Source of the DNA: Fervidobacterium sp.
Lineage (GTDB): Bacteria > Thermotogota > Thermotogae > Thermotogales > Fervidobacteriaceae
Length of the DNA stretch: 7,116 nt
Reading direction: 5' to 3'
Assembly: GCA_003522805.1 (NCBI GenBank)
Contig: DPIB01000229.1
Coordinates: 1 to 7,116, forward strand
The stretch's first letter is position 1. Each line of letters opens with the position of its first letter. A program made the position numbers and the translations under genes. The notes under the pieces were generated by a model. That model was given only the letters and a program-made list of their open reading frames with translations. It searched no databases and was not told where the DNA came from. Shown one piece after another: positions 6,761 to 7,116 of this stretch.

Positions 6761-7116
6761 TCATTTTTCTGCAAGAAGACTCCCACTTCTACAAGTGGGG
6801 GATGAATTGCACTTGTAAACCATGCTAAATCCTTTACTAAACATATAGGGCTTAACTAAATTTGTTTTAACTGGCTTTGACTTTTCCCTTAGCTTAATAT
6901 ATTCACCTTTGTTCTGCACTCCTTGAACTGTATACTTTTTGCCCTCAAAGATAACTATATCCTTTGGCTGATATGCGTATCTTTGCTTACGAATATTTCT
7001 CCTGCCTTTCGATACTTTTGTCCCACGATACTTATGAAGATTTTCTCCATTCAAGTTTTTGTTCCGAGTTCTTCTACCACAGAAAAGCTCTTGCCCTGTT
7101 TTTATAGTCTTGTCTC
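6761..7116 (-). CDS. iscB: IscB-type RNA-guided nuclease of an IS200/IS605-like element, C-terminal part (runs off the right edge)
   Basis: The frame is open from the right edge to a TGA at 6763-6761, giving 117 visible residues; the TTG at 7054 is internal to the frame and not a start. The C-terminal IscB pattern is visible: GQELFCGRRTRNKNLNGENL, then HKYRGTKVSKGRRNIRKQRY, then YQPKDIVIFEGKKYTVQGVQ and NKGEYIKLREKSKPVKT. This basic stretch followed by a small beta domain corresponds to the IscB region after RuvC-III that contacts guide RNA and the target-adjacent motif. IscB proteins are RNA-guided DNA nickases/nucleases carried by IS200/IS605 elements and related to Cas9. The RuvC and HNH catalytic residues lie beyond the edge, so activity cannot be judged. 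The last residues, CNSSPTCRSGSLLAEK, are encoded by the element's right-end hairpin region. Its TGA overlaps an ATG by 4 bases, but I place the next gene's start further on. Confidence 0.8.
   Translation of the reverse strand, partial: DKTIKTGQELFCGRRTRNKNLNGENLHKYRGTKVSKGRRNIRKQRYAYQPKDIVIFEGKKYTVQGVQNKGEYIKLREKSKPVKTNLVKPYMFSKGFSMVYKCNSSPTCRSGSLLAEK
6782..6799 (-). repeat. Subterminal hairpin at the right end of the IS200/IS605-like element
   Basis: On the minus strand CCCACTT (6799-6793), loop GTAG, AAGTGGG (6788-6782) form a perfect 7-bp stem with a 4-base loop. It lies in the last codons of iscB, as expected for the hairpin recognised by Y1 transposases as single-stranded DNA. There is no U-run after it, so it is not a standard terminator. 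Confidence 0.7.
6791..6816 (-). repeat. Alternative 7-bp inverted repeat competing with the right-end hairpin
   Basis: On the minus strand ACAAGTG (6816-6810) can pair with CACTTGT (6797-6791) across a 12-base loop. Its right arm uses the left arm and part of the loop of the 6782-6799 hairpin, so only one of the two can form at a time. It could be a true alternative fold of the transcript or single strand, or a by-product of repeated short motifs at the element end. Confidence 0.45.

Larger units (their letters stand above)
6761..7116 (-). mobile_element. Right end of an IS200/IS605-family element carrying iscB (left end outside window)
   Basis: The element is inferred from the IscB tail together with a subterminal hairpin at its 3' end, the arrangement seen in this family, which lacks terminal inverted repeats and uses single-stranded hairpin ends. 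The outer boundary is uncertain: it should lie a few to about twenty-five bases past the hairpin, somewhere near 6780-6745, and I set it at the iscB stop for convenience. No target-site duplication is expected for this family. No tnpA transposase gene is visible in the window. For IscB elements the guide-RNA gene normally lies upstream of iscB, hence beyond 7116. Confidence 0.65.

Noticed and set aside
6720..6764. ATG start at 6764 for the small gene, in a 4-base overlap with the iscB stop
   Set aside because: It looks like operon coupling, but the first codons lie at the insertion junction and the perfect GGAGGTGA belongs to the GTG at 6719.
7052..7054. TTG at 7054 as the start of a separate 97-residue protein
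   Set aside because: The same frame stays open to the window edge and the upstream codons continue the IscB pattern, so this is an internal Leu codon.

Overview
The window most likely comes from a thermophilic member of the Thermotogota, and Fervidobacterium is my best guess. The evidence is moderate GC by eye, strong GGAGG-type ribosome binding sites, the two-subunit glycyl-tRNA synthetase (glyQ-glyS), and several secreted beta-rich proteins that fit the 'toga' outer envelope. The genus is inferred from style and was not tested by any search.

Every gene I can support lies on the minus strand, so transcription runs from the right edge to the left edge. In that order they are: (1) 7116-6761, the C-terminal part of an IscB-type RNA-guided nuclease, cut by the window edge, with an IS200/IS605-type right-end hairpin in its last codons; (2) 6719-6486, a 77-codon unknown protein whose true start is probably an internal GTG behind a perfect GGAGGTGA; (3) 6510-5065, a 481-residue secreted protein ending in a beta-barrel C-terminal signature; (4) 5015-4125, an AEC-family membrane permease with a TTG start; (5) 4040-3174, glyQ, with a GTG start; (6) 3177-1174, glyS, overlapping glyQ by 4 bases; (7) 1096-323, a 257-residue secreted beta-rich protein; (8) 275-1, the first 91 residues of an amino-acid-type ABC transporter substrate-binding protein, which continues off the left edge.

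Gaps between genes are short (about 40-85 bases). No stretch over 300 bases lacks a gene. I see no convincing intrinsic terminator, tRNA, rRNA or CRISPR array. Genes 2 and 3 overlap, and so do genes 5 and 6, which points to translational coupling. The rest could be one long transcript or several, and I cannot place promoters with confidence.

Functionally, the glycine-charging enzyme sits among cell-envelope and transport genes: two probable outer-envelope barrel proteins, an inner-membrane permease and a solute-binding protein. The two secreted-protein genes at the left share a purine-rich leader, and each has an inverted repeat touching its ribosome binding site. The mobile element at the right edge ends directly next to the small gene and has probably replaced whatever originally lay upstream of it. 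The most notable item is the IscB element, but only its tail is visible; its nuclease core and guide-RNA region would lie beyond position 7116.
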